This document shows, piece by piece, positions 37,161 to 47,400 of a stretch of 64,000 nt of DNA. Positions within the stretch are counted from its first letter, which is position 1. Every line of letters begins with the position of its first letter. The notes under the pieces are model-generated. The model searched no databases. It was not told the DNA's origin and worked only from the letters and a program-made list of their open reading frames with translations. The position numbers and the translations under genes were made by a program. Source of the DNA: Meghimatium bilineatum (taxonomy: Eukaryota; Mollusca; Gastropoda; Stylommatophora; Philomycidae); NCBI GenBank assembly GCA_034231615.1, contig CM067317.1:18611129-18675128 (forward strand), in the 5' to 3' direction.

Positions 37161-37294
37161 GGATCTACCTTCTTGATTAGAAACTGGCTTTATAGCATGC
37201 GGGGCATTCCCATAAGTGCTTTGCCCTCCGTTCCAGCAGCCATCTCAGTGTATGTAGAGTCCCGGTCAGGTGTTGATTTGTGTGATCTTCGGGA

Positions 37295-37579
37295 CTATCC
37301 TAAAAATGTACTGTTCCTTCCCTCACCTCTAGATACTCCCATTTCTAACATTCCCTCTGTGTGTACGTTCTCAGCCTCTTTGACATCATCTGCATCGTGA
37401 AATGAATTTATTACTGTCTTTATTAAGTCTGCTTTATCTCTTCTTAGCAATTTTCCGTCTATCGCCGCATTGCCTGCCAGTAAGTCGGCTCTCTCGTTTC
37501 CTCTGACCCCAGCATGACCAGGACAGTGTATCCATGCATTTATATGACTGTATATCTGTCGAAAGTCTGAATATTGACC
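37295..37579 (-). pseudogene. RNase H-domain fragment of a LINE
   Basis: A 94-codon frame without an ATG reads INAWIHCPGHAGVRGNERAD followed by LLAGNAAIDG. This is the hallmark C-terminal RNase H motif of LINE polyproteins ('W-x-P-G-H-x-G-x-x-G-N-E-x-A-D'). It ends at a TAG (37297-37295), after which the same frame continues with SRRSHKSTPDRDS and EGKALMGMPRM to about 37205. The upstream RT is absent. Confidence 0.82.
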
Positions 37580-37620
37580 CTAAAGATATAATAATTATCA
37601 TAATAATCGAGAACATATAA

Positions 37621-37989
37621 TGACATACAGCAAACCAGTAAGGACATACATATGTATATGTTTAATAGACCAGTTGTATTCAGACATAAACGCGTTTAAT
37701 ACGCAGACTAACGTTCGTATTTGACGATACATACAATTGCGTAATAGAAAAGAATCATACGTTCTGTATGAACTGTCATCAGTCTTCACCTGTTTGATCA
37801 CGTGAGATTATCACCATTAACTCTTCAATATCAACCAGAACATCGTCATTAGAACATTTGACTGAAAAATTATTGTGCATGCACTGTAGTCACAGTTTAG
37901 TAGAACATTATACATGAAATAGTATTAGAGTACATGCTTACAGCATGTTATATTCTCGATATAGCTATCATGCAGGGCTGCAGGCACGT
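37621..37989. other. Unassigned sequence
   Basis: Nothing recognised. Confidence 0.45.
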
Positions 37990-38125
37990 CTGCTGTATCT
38001 ACAGTATCAGTATACGGGTTTACCTAAGAAAGGCTATCAAGCAGGCAAGTCTACAGTAAGGATTTATCTAAGAAAGCTATCAAGCAGGTACGTCTACAGT
38101 AAAGATTTACCTAAGAAAGGGAGAC
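37990..38125. repeat. ~49-bp repeat, three copies
   Basis: Repeated CCTAAGAAAGGCTATCAAGCAGG followed by CAAGTCTACAGTAAGGATTTA, with the first unit most diverged. Confidence 0.8.
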
Positions 38126-38629
38126 ATTTATTTTTCGTACTTAATTCCTACATTGTCATAAGACTATTAGAGACCTGTTATTGGAAAATCGTTGAAAGTG
38201 GGAAGATGGCTAACCTGCCATCTTGTTAAATTCCTAGTAATAAAATTCATGCTCTTATTTGGGGAAGGTTTAAACTATGACCGTCTCTATTAAAGACCTA
38301 TCAACATAAATAATTAGGGCCCCATTCGTGACGTTTTTAAAAATATTATTGTTGGAATTTCGATTTGTACATATTTACATACTTGGAAGCACATGCCTAG
38401 AATAGCCAAGGCAACTACAAATATATAAATATTTTCGTCCATCATAAGTGATGATGACCATATTTTATAAATAATATAAATAATCAGCTATCGAAAGCCC
38501 AGCAATAATGAAAAAAGCTCACGAATGGCGTCCTAGTTAATTCTGTTGAAAGGTCTTCTATACTGACGACTGTCTTTGTTCTTTCCCCACAATCCCTCCC
38601 CCTATCTACAAGCTTCTTGATATCAACCA
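38126..38629. other. Unassigned; would be receptor intron 1 if the gene extends downstream
   Basis: No second exon of the receptor is recognisable here. CGTCCATCATAAGTGATGATGACC at 38440-38463 forms a small dyad. Confidence 0.4.
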
Positions 38630-38762
38630 ATCATGGTTTTGGCTGTAGTGATTTTCTGTTTAATATAAGTACCAACAGTAGGTTGCCATTACTTTCTGAA
38701 CGATCTGAATGAACTATTTCATGAGGCGCAGCTCGAACCTGCTACATCACAGAGCCGAGCAA
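38630..38762 (-). mobile_element. tRNA-headed SINE-B, copy 1
   Basis: On the minus strand a GCTCGGCTCTGTGATG segment and a B-box-like GGTTCGAGCTG lead into GATCGTTCAGAAAGTAATGGCAA and AAAATCACTACAGCC. These blocks match the copy at 55045-55215. It sits within 60 bp of the receptor splice donor, inside the presumed intron. Confidence 0.6.
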
Positions 38763-38809
38763 TATTACAAAAAGTGAAACATAAAATAAAACTAACAAGA
38801 CAAAAAGAA

Positions 38810-38815
38810 ACTTAC
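38810..38815 (-). other. 5' splice donor GTAAGT
   Basis: The minus strand reads CAAACT followed by GTAAGTTTC. This matches the metazoan donor consensus and falls exactly where the receptor reading frame stops making sense as a GPCR. It is a phase 0 junction. Confidence 0.75.
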
Positions 38816-39166
38816 AGTTTGGAGTCGTTTCTCTGTTCTAACAGCGTGAAGAACCATAATATTTCCTATAGTGGTCAGCAAACAAAGACAGGCGAGGACG
38901 ATGCCCAAGGGGATCCCTCTCCAAAGGTCATCCCACTCTGAGAGATTAGTTTCTTTTTGTACCTCTTCACTGTCTCTTTGCTCCACAGCGATATCTCTGT
39001 TAGATGATTGGTCTGATAAGTTGCTAATATTGATTCCAGAGATAGTCCAAATACTAAAATCTTCCTCTCCAATTTCGAAAACACCGTTTAATGCGGGCCA
39101 CGTGATCTCAGAAAGTAGTATAACACCAGGTGTGGTAGCTTCCATTATTTGCGTGGCTGACGTCAT
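38816..39166 (-). CDS. First coding exon of an aminergic-type class A GPCR
   Basis: This is the N-terminal 117 codons of a plasma-membrane receptor. Residues 1-84 form an acidic, serine/threonine-rich extracellular tail with three N-glycosylation sequons (NIS at 46, NLS at 49, NLS at 74). There is no obvious signal peptide. Residues about 85-109 form a hydrophobic helix holding the class A TM1 signature Gly-Asn followed by hydrophobics (G101-N102), and it ends in VLHAVRTEKRLQT. That run into intracellular loop 1 is typical of histamine-H1-like, muscarinic and related amine receptors. Right after codon 117 (ACT) comes GTAAGT at 38815-38810, a strong donor in phase 0. The frame continues only seven codons into the intron. 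The ATG at 39166 has an in-frame TGA four codons upstream, so the start is well bounded. The remaining six helices must lie below 38.8 kb or outside the window; I could not find them here. The ligand is not predictable from this exon. Confidence 0.8.
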
Positions 39167-39178
39167 TGAGAGACGTCA
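39158..39178 (-). promoter_or_regulatory. Two CRE-like motifs at the receptor start codon
   Basis: A perfect TGACGTCA palindrome overlaps the receptor ATG (39158-39165), and a second TGACGTCT half-variant lies 7 bp upstream (39171-39178). TGACGTCA is the CREB/ATF consensus. Whether it acts as a regulatory site or is a coincidence of the coding sequence is unknown. Confidence 0.3.
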
Positions 39179-39179
39179 T

Positions 39180-40379
39180 TTGGAGTCGTCATTCAGAAAT
39201 ATAAATTTGGAAATGTACAGACAAACATGGCTATATTAAAAGTTTGTCTGAGTAATAATTATTCCTATGTTTTTTTTAATCACTTTATTGACACTTTTCT
39301 TTCTAAAATATCGGTAAAACTCATTTTCGAATTATTTACAGTTGTCTTTAGCAACTTTCAAATACATCACATCTATTGACGTGCTTATTGTACGTCTAAT
39401 CTATTTTTCTGTATCTACTTATTGTCCTGTATAAATTTTGGATACATTATTTAAATCTACACTTATTAACTGAACTGGCGTAATGTGGATGATGTATGCT
39501 GGAAATCTCCATCAGATTTAAAAATTTATCCTTTTTTATAGTAAAAATGACTCTTCTGTAAAAGTGTCTTTCAAAATCTAAGTCTATCTCCGAAGGTGTT
39601 GTGAAATGAACATGATTTTCGTAAGTTTTAATGGTCATACGTCAAGGTGTAACAAAAATGAAGTCACGTTTTCGATTGAATAGAACCAGCATCACCACAC
39701 ACCCAGTACCATCCAACAACCATCGGGCGAAAGAGTGGACAACATATAAATATGATGGACACGTGTAAAAAAAGGATATATAAGCTGTGCTGTTATATCA
39801 CTGTAACAAATATGCAGAAAATGTTAACAAACGAATTCTAGAAGTTTTTCCATATTAAGATGATACTTGATGTGATCAGATATTCTAGTATATTCTTTTG
39901 TCCGTCCACTGTGCCACTGTCGTCACTGGGGAAAAGAAGAAAAATAACGTATAAGTCATTATAGTCAATTAGATAGAACAGCAGTACACTCTATTTTCTA
40001 ACAATTTTAGTCAGCAATACATTTCACTAGTACACTCATACACGACTTATACAATAGAAAATAGTTACTTGTATCAAAATTAAATTGATTGCATCTTAAA
40101 GAAGATGAAAGTGTATAACAGTTTTCGAGTAATGCCTGCCACTGTTATTTTTATACAGTTTAAATGTTTTGAAATCGTAAGATCAGATCTGCATTCATTA
40201 CGCATGTGGTTGCTTCTGTGGGTCTCATCAATGGCCCACTAGACATACCACCCATGCAACAGAAAACCTTAGTGGATGACATGCCGTTATATTGAGGTTA
40301 TCTTCTTATAGAAACTTCATGGCACATCATCTATACAATTGTGCGTTTATTTTGTTGTTGAAATGTGTTTCATGTTTAT
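39180..40379. other. Unassigned sequence upstream of the receptor exon
   Basis: On the minus strand this is the 5' flank of the receptor. It probably holds 5' UTR or intron, but no promoter element can be named with confidence. Confidence 0.4.
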
Positions 40380-40822
40380 CTGAATATATATGTATGCATC
40401 CTCTGTGGTTGGGAGGGAGCCAGAGATGTACTGTGCAGCAATGGGGAGGAGGAAACTGACGGCAGTGTTTTTTTCCTATGGCTTAGACCCATCATAGAGG
40501 CACAGTGACTCAGGACGTGACAATCCTTTTGACTTGAACATTTGGTTGCATGCCTGGAGCAATAGAGAAGTTCGGCATAACCAGTAGTCAATTGGTGGCG
40601 GGGATTGAACACAGTGAACCATATCTTGGCTACAGTCTCTAGGAGCAGTGCATAGGTTGAAACCTACCTTCCTGGAGGTGTGATGTTATTCTCTGGCTCT
40701 GTCCCGGGGTGGGCCGAAAATCCACAGACTTCCCAGCAATATAATGCCATTTAATGGCATTAGGTCAAAGGGCATGAGCCCATGGACTGCTGGATCAGCA
40801 ACCTACCAACCAACCAACCCGA
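40380..40822. mobile_element. Possible retroposon with CAAC-rich tail
   Basis: A locally GC-richer block ending in CCTACCAACCAACCAACCC and abutting a LINE. It contains GGGGATTGAAC, a B-box-like string. No second copy exists in the window, so the assignment is tentative. Confidence 0.35.
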
Positions 40823-40824
40823 CC

Positions 40825-41770
40825 TGCATTCATGCTTTATAGATTACACTAAAGCTTTTGACTGTGTGAACCTTCACCAATTATGGGGGATAATGAATAA
40901 CATGGTTCATTAAGAAACAAAAGCCTCAGATCACATAATACAGCTAATTGCAGAGTTGTATAAAAATCAATATGGCTCCGTAAAAGTGGAAGGTGTAACA
41001 TCAGAGTGGTTTAAAGTACAAAAAGGAGTAAAACAAGAGTGTACATTGTCGCCGTACCTGTTTAACATATATGCAGAGAACACAATGTGAAATTGAAACA
41101 CTAAATAATGCAACTAGAATTCAACCCTATACAAATCAGCGGTCTACAGATTCCAGAAATTAGATACGCAGACGACACAATGCTATTAACATCAAATGAG
41201 AACGACTTATAATAAAATCAACAAAAAGCTTTAGCGAACAAAAAACATGTTTCTAAATATGAAAAAGACGAAAATAGTGACAACGAAAAAAGTGAAAACA
41301 AGACCTAGAATTAATATTGACAACAATGTTTTAGAGGAAGTGAGAAATTCCGAATATCTAGGAGCGAACACAGACAGAGCAGTAGACTGTGAAGACGAGA
41401 TCAGGAGGAGAACAGCAATAGCGATGTAAATATTAAAACAACTGAAAAAAACGGTGGCACGGCCACACACGGGAAGTAAGGTATGATTGTTACCTATATG
41501 TGTGCTCTCAGTGGCGACCGACAGCGGCGAAACATGAACAATACAAAAAAAATACAGCCAAGAGAATAGAGGCTTTTGAAATGAAATGCTATAGAAGAGT
41601 CCTGAGAGTAACATGGAGAGCAAGAAAGACCTGTCAAGACGTGGAAAGAAAAATCAGCGTTAAAGAAAGCTGACTTTTAAACACTGTATTAAATAGAAAG
41701 TTAGGTTTTTTCGGCCATGTGAAGAGACACGATGGCATGAAATGAGTAGTTTTGGAGGGTGGCAATAGAA
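40825..41770 (+). pseudogene. LINE relic: RT fingers to C-terminus
   Basis: Reads SCFIDYTKAFDCVNLHQLWG, with the RT motif A catalytic Asp in 'FIDYTKAFD', then GVKQECTLSPYLFNIYAENT (motif B region). Next comes ISGLQIPEIRYADDTMLL, an intact YADD box at about 41161-41190, then NSEYLGANTD in the frame 41247-41429. The C-terminal part near 41570-41760 is in several frames. Stops and shifts make it inactive. Its 3' end runs into the 48-bp array. Confidence 0.88.
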
Positions 41771-41800
41771 GGCAGTAGAGGCAAACTGTCAAGTTATCGA

Positions 41801-42476
41801 AAGTTTATAATCACACTCGGCCAGGAATTCAGTCAGTGGTTGAATGAAAAGTTTCTAATCACACTCGGCCAGGAATTCAGTGAGAGGTTCAATGAAAAGT
41901 TTCTAATCACACTCGGCCAGGAATTCAGTCAGTGGTTCAAGAAAATGTTTCTAATCACACTCGGCCAGGAATTCAGTCAGTGGTTCAAGAAAATGTTTCT
42001 AATCATACTCGGCCAGGAATTCAGTCAGTGGTTCAATGAAAAGTTTCTAATCACACTCGGCCAGGAATTCAGTCAGTGGTTCAATGAAAAGTTTCTAATC
42101 ACATTCGGCCAGGAATTCAGTCAGTGGTTCAATGAAAAGTTTCTAATCACACGCGGCCAGGAATTCAGTCAGTGGTTCAATGAAACGTTTCTAATCACAC
42201 TCGGCCAGGAATTCAGTCAGTGGTTCAATGAAAAGTTTCTAATCACACTCGGCCAGGAATTCAGTCAGTGGTTCAATGAAAAATTTCTAATCACACTCGT
42301 CCAGGAATTCAGTCAGTGGTTGAATGAAAAGTTTCTAATCACACTCGGACAGGAATTCAGTCAGTGGTTCAATGAAAAATTTCTAATCACACTCGTCCAG
42401 GAATTCAGTCAGTGGTTGAATGAAAAGTTTCTAATCACACTTGTCCAGGAATTCAGTCAGTGGTTCAATGAAAAGA
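41801..42476. repeat. 48-bp tandem array
   Basis: About fourteen units of TTTCTAATCACACTCGGCCAGGAATTCAGTCAGTGG plus TTCAATGAAAAG. A 295-codon frame runs through because 48 is divisible by three (FLITLGQEFSQWFNEK repeat). Substitutions between units do not look selected for protein, and there is no signal or known domain, so I do not call it a gene. Confidence 0.93.
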
Positions 42477-43794
42477 TTGTTGTAGTAATCGAACATCTCA
42501 TAACCGACAACATGGAAAAGAATGATCTGCTCATACACACTGACGAACATATGCAGAGCGGGTCAAGATTGAGTTGGAGTTTTTCAGCAATTCTAATAGG
42601 TAAAGTCATTGCTAAAGAGTATGGAGCATATAGTACAACAACTTAATCGGTAATAAGGAACATCAGGTACGAAGGCCCTAAAGAGATCCCAGAAACAGTA
42701 ACAATAAGGGCCGTTATAGTGTCAGAGTCTCAATCCACGTTCCGCAGAATTCATAACGGATGACTGCTTCATAAGTGGATGTGGTAAATTGGCGTTTCAC
42801 GCCTCCAAGAAATAAAGTTGACATTATGCCCTATTCTCTCTAGAGTTTAAGTTAATGAGAGCGACAGACTAGCATCAAAAGCACAAGTATCAGCATAGAT
42901 GACAATGGAGAAAGGAGACATTGCAAATTCCCTATATATGCGTCAGTTGGACCAGGCTACCATGGTGGGTAAGATTGTTATTAAGAGATCGATATTGCTG
43001 GAGAAGATAGTAAGGGGAAGGATTGACGGGTAGGACTAGGTAAATATATACAATTAACGCGTCACGAGAACTATAACCCTTCTCCATCTACTGAAAGAGG
43101 CACACTTTTGTTGGGTATACGTAAATTGTTACTCGGTCGGTTCAGACAATCACGAATCAGTCGATGTGAGATTGATTTTCTTTGAGTACACATAATCGCT
43201 ATTGTTTAAGTCTATTTTATTATGGTATTTTATCTACTGAGATACGCTTGTGAAAGCTGAGCAATATCAGAACTGAAGAGGATATTTGATGCATTTGTAA
43301 AGAAATATCTTAGAAACCTTTACATGGCCTTGAAGAATTAAAGACAAATAGGCAAATGAAAGATGATGCCAAACATCAATAAGTGTCTACACATATTTAT
43401 AAAAAATGAACATATGTTCAACTTATAATTAGTAATAGTATGCTACTATTACAAGCACTAAATTGAATAAAAGTAATAAAAAAAACTTGCAACAGAGAGA
43501 AAGAGCACAAATAAATTTTGTAGAACAATCACCACAAACAGCAAGACTTTAAATATATAAACGAAATGCATTGATTACATATCGCCGAGCTGGAACTGGA
43601 GAAATTGTAAGAGGAAATACCATATAGAAGATCAGGTTAAAAGTTTAGATTGATAATATTAAAGACTGGATAGGATTACTATTCTCCAGACTTAATCAAG
43701 GAACTGAGAACACAGCTTGGCAGAGATTGTGTGTTGATGATTATTGAGTGGCGACTCTGAATGTTAAGTGGTTTGATGATGACGTTGAAGTACG
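42477..43794. other. Unassigned sequence
   Basis: Nothing recognised. Confidence 0.45.
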
Positions 43795-43799
43795 GAATA

Positions 43800-43845
43800 C
43801 TATAGTGAAATTAATACACAATTCAGTAAAGAGAAATACTATTGG
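43800..43845. repeat. Isolated monomer resembling the 41-bp satellite
   Basis: GAAATTAATACACAATTCAGTAAAGAGAAATACT closely parallels the unit of the array at 45004. A looser copy follows near 43850-43890. Confidence 0.6.
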
Positions 43846-43899
43846 GACATGAATAAATATTCATTGAAGAAAAATATCACAGAGACCTTGATAGAAATA

Positions 43900-45003
43900 C
43901 CGCACTACAAAAAATATCAACCAAATTATGCTGAAAAAAACCAACTTCTAATAAGTTAAGCTGCCTAATAATTCAAGGGCGTATAGCAGACGTCGGTAAA
44001 ATTTTTTTGTCGGCAGGATGATTGAACTTTCTTCGTGTGGCAAAGCAGGCAATATTTTGTGTAAATATTCCTTAGTATCATCCGTAGTTTTTTTTTTTCT
44101 AAGCTCTGGACTCAGCACATTTAGTACTTTTAGATCAGCCTGGCAGGTTAGAAAAAAATGACTTGGTAGGCAGGATTAGGCCCAACTGGATGTATTTTTT
44201 TGAACATTGAAGTATAACAGATGTGTAATAGATCGTATTAAATGACAATTAAATGTGTCAGAAGTCTTCAAGATAACTAAATAAATATATCATTTTTAAT
44301 AACTATTTTACTAAAACAATAAACGGATAGACGCTTCGACCAGAAAAGTTTTTATCAACATATAAACAGAAAAACATAATAATAATCAGAAAATCAGGTG
44401 GAGTCGTCTTCTTTTCGTTGTACTCCTGAGCAGTCAGCTCCCTTATGTATAGTCTCCTCTTAACTTTGAGTTTCCTATTCTGTGTTTGCCTGTACATATC
44501 TTGATAAAGATCTTTTTTGTCGAAATGTCGATTCTGTATTGTTCCACGTAAAACTGCTATTCATAAATTTAAAAAAATATTTACTTACATATTGGTGCAC
44601 ATTTTTACTGCAGTCCTCTATTTTATTTCAAGAAAACTAAGGAAAATAACCACATAAAAATAACTTTCTTCAAAGATAATTAAAACATGATATGTAAAAA
44701 TAAACTAATATGGAAGCAGAATAAATTTACGCTTAGAAAGTGTGGGTTAACCGTACAGTATAGACTGCAAACTGCGTGAACTGATAGTGCCAGGAAAATG
44801 TAACGCTATCTAGAAATATAAATGATGGAAGCTGTAACGTTATCACTAGAGTTATCACACGTGCAAATGATTACTGCTAGTAAGAATGTTTGAAGGTTAT
44901 CGATAAAAACAAACCTGATTATAGGTTATATAATCAGGAAAATGTTAAAATATCAAGATGTGAGCAACCTGGTTTAATTTATAGGGATGTATAATCCCAC
45001 GAT
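43900..45003. other. Unassigned sequence with two terminal-motif copies
   Basis: At about 44320-44352 (minus) and 44508-44545 (plus), TTGATAAAG/A...GTCGAA motifs appear in inverted orientation about 160 bp apart. The rest is unassigned. Confidence 0.5.
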
Positions 45004-45988
45004 AAATATCAAAGAGACATTAATACACCATTCATTAAAGTAATGAATACCAAAGAGACATCAATACGCCACTCGGTAAAAAGAGGAATATCAAAGAGAC
45101 ATTAATACACCATTCATTAAAGTAATGAATACCAAAGAGACATCAATACGCCACTCGGTAAAAAGAGGAATATCAAAGAGACATTAATACACCATTCATT
45201 AAAGTAATGAATACCAAAGAGACATCAATACGCCACTCGGTAAAAAGAGGAATATCAAAGAGACATTAATACACCATTCATTAAAGTAATGAATACCAAA
45301 GAGACATCAATACGCCACTCGGTAAAAAGAGGAATATCAAAGAGACATTAATACACCATTCAGTAAAGAGAGGAATATCAAAGAGACATTAATACACCAT
45401 TTAGTAAAGAGAGGAATATCAAAGAGACATTAATACACCATTCAGTAAAGTAATGAATATCAAAGATACATTAATACACCATTCAGTAAAGTAATGAATA
45501 TCAAAGAGACATTAATACACCATTCAGTAAAGTAATGAATATCAAAGAGACATTAATACACCACTCGGTAAAAAGAGGAATATCAAAGAGACATTAATAC
45601 ACCATTCAGTAAAGTAATGAATATCAAAGAGACATTAATACACCATTCAGTAAAGTAATGAATATCAAAGAGACATTAATACACCACTCGGTAAAAAGAG
45701 GAATATCAAAGAGACATTAATACACCATTCAGTAAAGTAATGAATATCAAAGAGACATTAATACACCATTCAGTAAAGTAATGAATATCAAAGAGACATT
45801 AATACACCATTCAGTAAAGTAATGAATATCAAAGAGACATTAATACACCACTCGGTAAAAAGAGGAATATCAAAGAGACATTAATACACCATTCAGTAAA
45901 GTAATGAATATCAAAGAGACATTAATACACCATTCAGTAAAGAGAGGAATATCAAAGAGACATTAATACACCATTCAGTAAAGAGAGG
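45004..45988. repeat. 41-bp tandem array with higher-order structure
   Basis: About 24 units of TATCAAAGAGACATTAATACACC plus ATTCAGTAAAGTAATGAA. Three variant types alternate: ATTCATTAAAGTAATGAAT (perfect dyad), ACTCGGTAAAAAGAGGAAT and ATTCAGTAAAGAGAGGAAT. The first third is a regular two-unit (82-bp) repeat (about four copies). Later parts mix the types. Confidence 0.96.
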
Positions 45989-46092
45989 AAAACTACAGAG
46001 ACGTACCACTATTGATTATGGTTATAACAGTTGTCGTTAATCCAATGACTTATAAGCGGATTGAGAATACAATTCCCAATTGTGCTGAAATT

Positions 46093-46093
<1 letters not shown>

Positions 46094-46123
<30 letters not shown>
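46094..46123. repeat. (CT)n microsatellite
   Basis: Fifteen or so CT dinucleotides. Confidence 0.95.
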
Positions 46124-46125
<2 letters not shown>

Positions 46126-46289
46126 CTGTTATGTCATGTCATGTGACGTATTCTCTCCAGAACGTTGTCTTCTCAATGAACTCCTTGAACCACTGTCTGT
46201 TTTTCCGATGTTTTACTTAAGATCCTAATATCTTCCTTATCTCTGTCAGCAGTCTTCTGCACCGTGGATGTTTGCTACTAAGTATTAGA

Positions 46290-47400
46290 ATTTATCCACA
46301 TACGCTATCTCGATTTTGTCTATTCTGATTTGTGGTTGTTGTATTGTTATATGTGTTTACACGATGTTTGTTTGTTTGTTTTGCGTGTTTAAATATAAGT
46401 TTTACTCTTGTCAGCACAATGCCATTCTTAAGAAAATGCAGGTTTTCTGAAGTTGACTTAATGATCCATACAGTAAGTAAGTGACTGTTAAGGGTGTCTG
46501 TAGTAGTTTTTTTCCTGGCAGTTGAGAGGTAATTGCAGTCAATAAGGAGTTGTTCCACTGTTTCATTGGGATGGGAGTGGTGTTTGCATGTGGGTAGTTT
46601 GCTGGGTTTTGATACGGTTTAAATGGCTATTTATCCGTGCATGTCCTGTTCGAAACTGAAATATAAGGGATTGATTTCTGTTGCAGAGTTTGTTTATGTT
46701 TACATTTTCCTTTAGCCGTGTCATTTCACTAAATAAATTTCGATCAGTCAGCCCATTTGCTCACTTGCTCAGCCAGATTGTCATGATATTCTTTCTGATC
46801 ATTTGTTTGACTGTTTCCATACTACAAGGTCTTTCCTTTCGTTGTTTTGATGCGCCTCTTTTTGCAAGTCTGTACGCTACTTCATCTCCTGTTATATCGC
46901 TATGTCCAGGGATCCAATGCATGGTCACACTGATTCGATATGCAGAGAAAAGAATGTGCACTGGTCTTGTTGTTTAGAGAATATTGTTATTTTTATATGC
47001 GGTATGTTTAAGTGTTTCCAAAGCTGACACAGAGTCTGCAAAAATGACTATGTCTATTGGTTTTTGTTCCGTGACATCAAACTATTGGTGTATTAAATCA
47101 ATGGCTGTCTTGTTTGATGACCCAAGCATCTGCTTCATAATTTGAGCAATTTTCACCATAGGAATCACATTACTCGTATATCAAGGTATATGCCATATCC
47201 TGCAAAACAGGTGGCCTTGAAAGTCGATCCATCAGTGTAGGCCTTGATTGTTGATGATGGGTAGCTGTGTATAGTTTCTTGCGCATATGTCCTCAAGATT
47301 GTTGGCATTGTTCCCTTATTGGCGGTTTTGTCTAGTAAATGTGTTGGGAAAGTTGTTTTGTGCAAGTTATCCAAAGGGATGGGCCGAAGTATTTATTTTC
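46290..47400 (-). pseudogene. LINE relic: RNase H domain and C-terminal tail
   Basis: Reading down the minus strand: SSTIKAYTDGSTFKATCFAGYGIYLDI (first RNase H Asp in 'YTDGS'; frame 47165-47374), then CSNYEADA near 47135-47110. Then comes MHWIPGHSDITGDEVAYRLAKRGAS (frame 46761-46961), with the 'PGH' and the last acidic residue. A CPC-like tail region follows at 46510-46680. The reverse transcriptase is absent, and frames are broken between the blocks. This RNase H style resembles LINEs I associate with gastropod genomes (recollection, not searched). Confidence 0.85.

Noticed and set aside
38871-39239. 122-codon plus-strand frame overlapping the receptor exon
   Set aside because: Antisense shadow; the minus strand has the TM1 motif, glycosylation sites and splice donor.
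40376-40612. 78-codon minus-strand frame as a small gene
   Set aside because: Lies in a GC-richer block that looks like a retroposon; no recognisable domain.
41759-42646. 295-codon open frame with a 16-residue repeat, possibly a repeat protein
   Set aside because: Explained by a 48-bp tandem array whose unit is divisible by three; no signal peptide, known fold or flanking gene structure. Listed as a finding only for testing.
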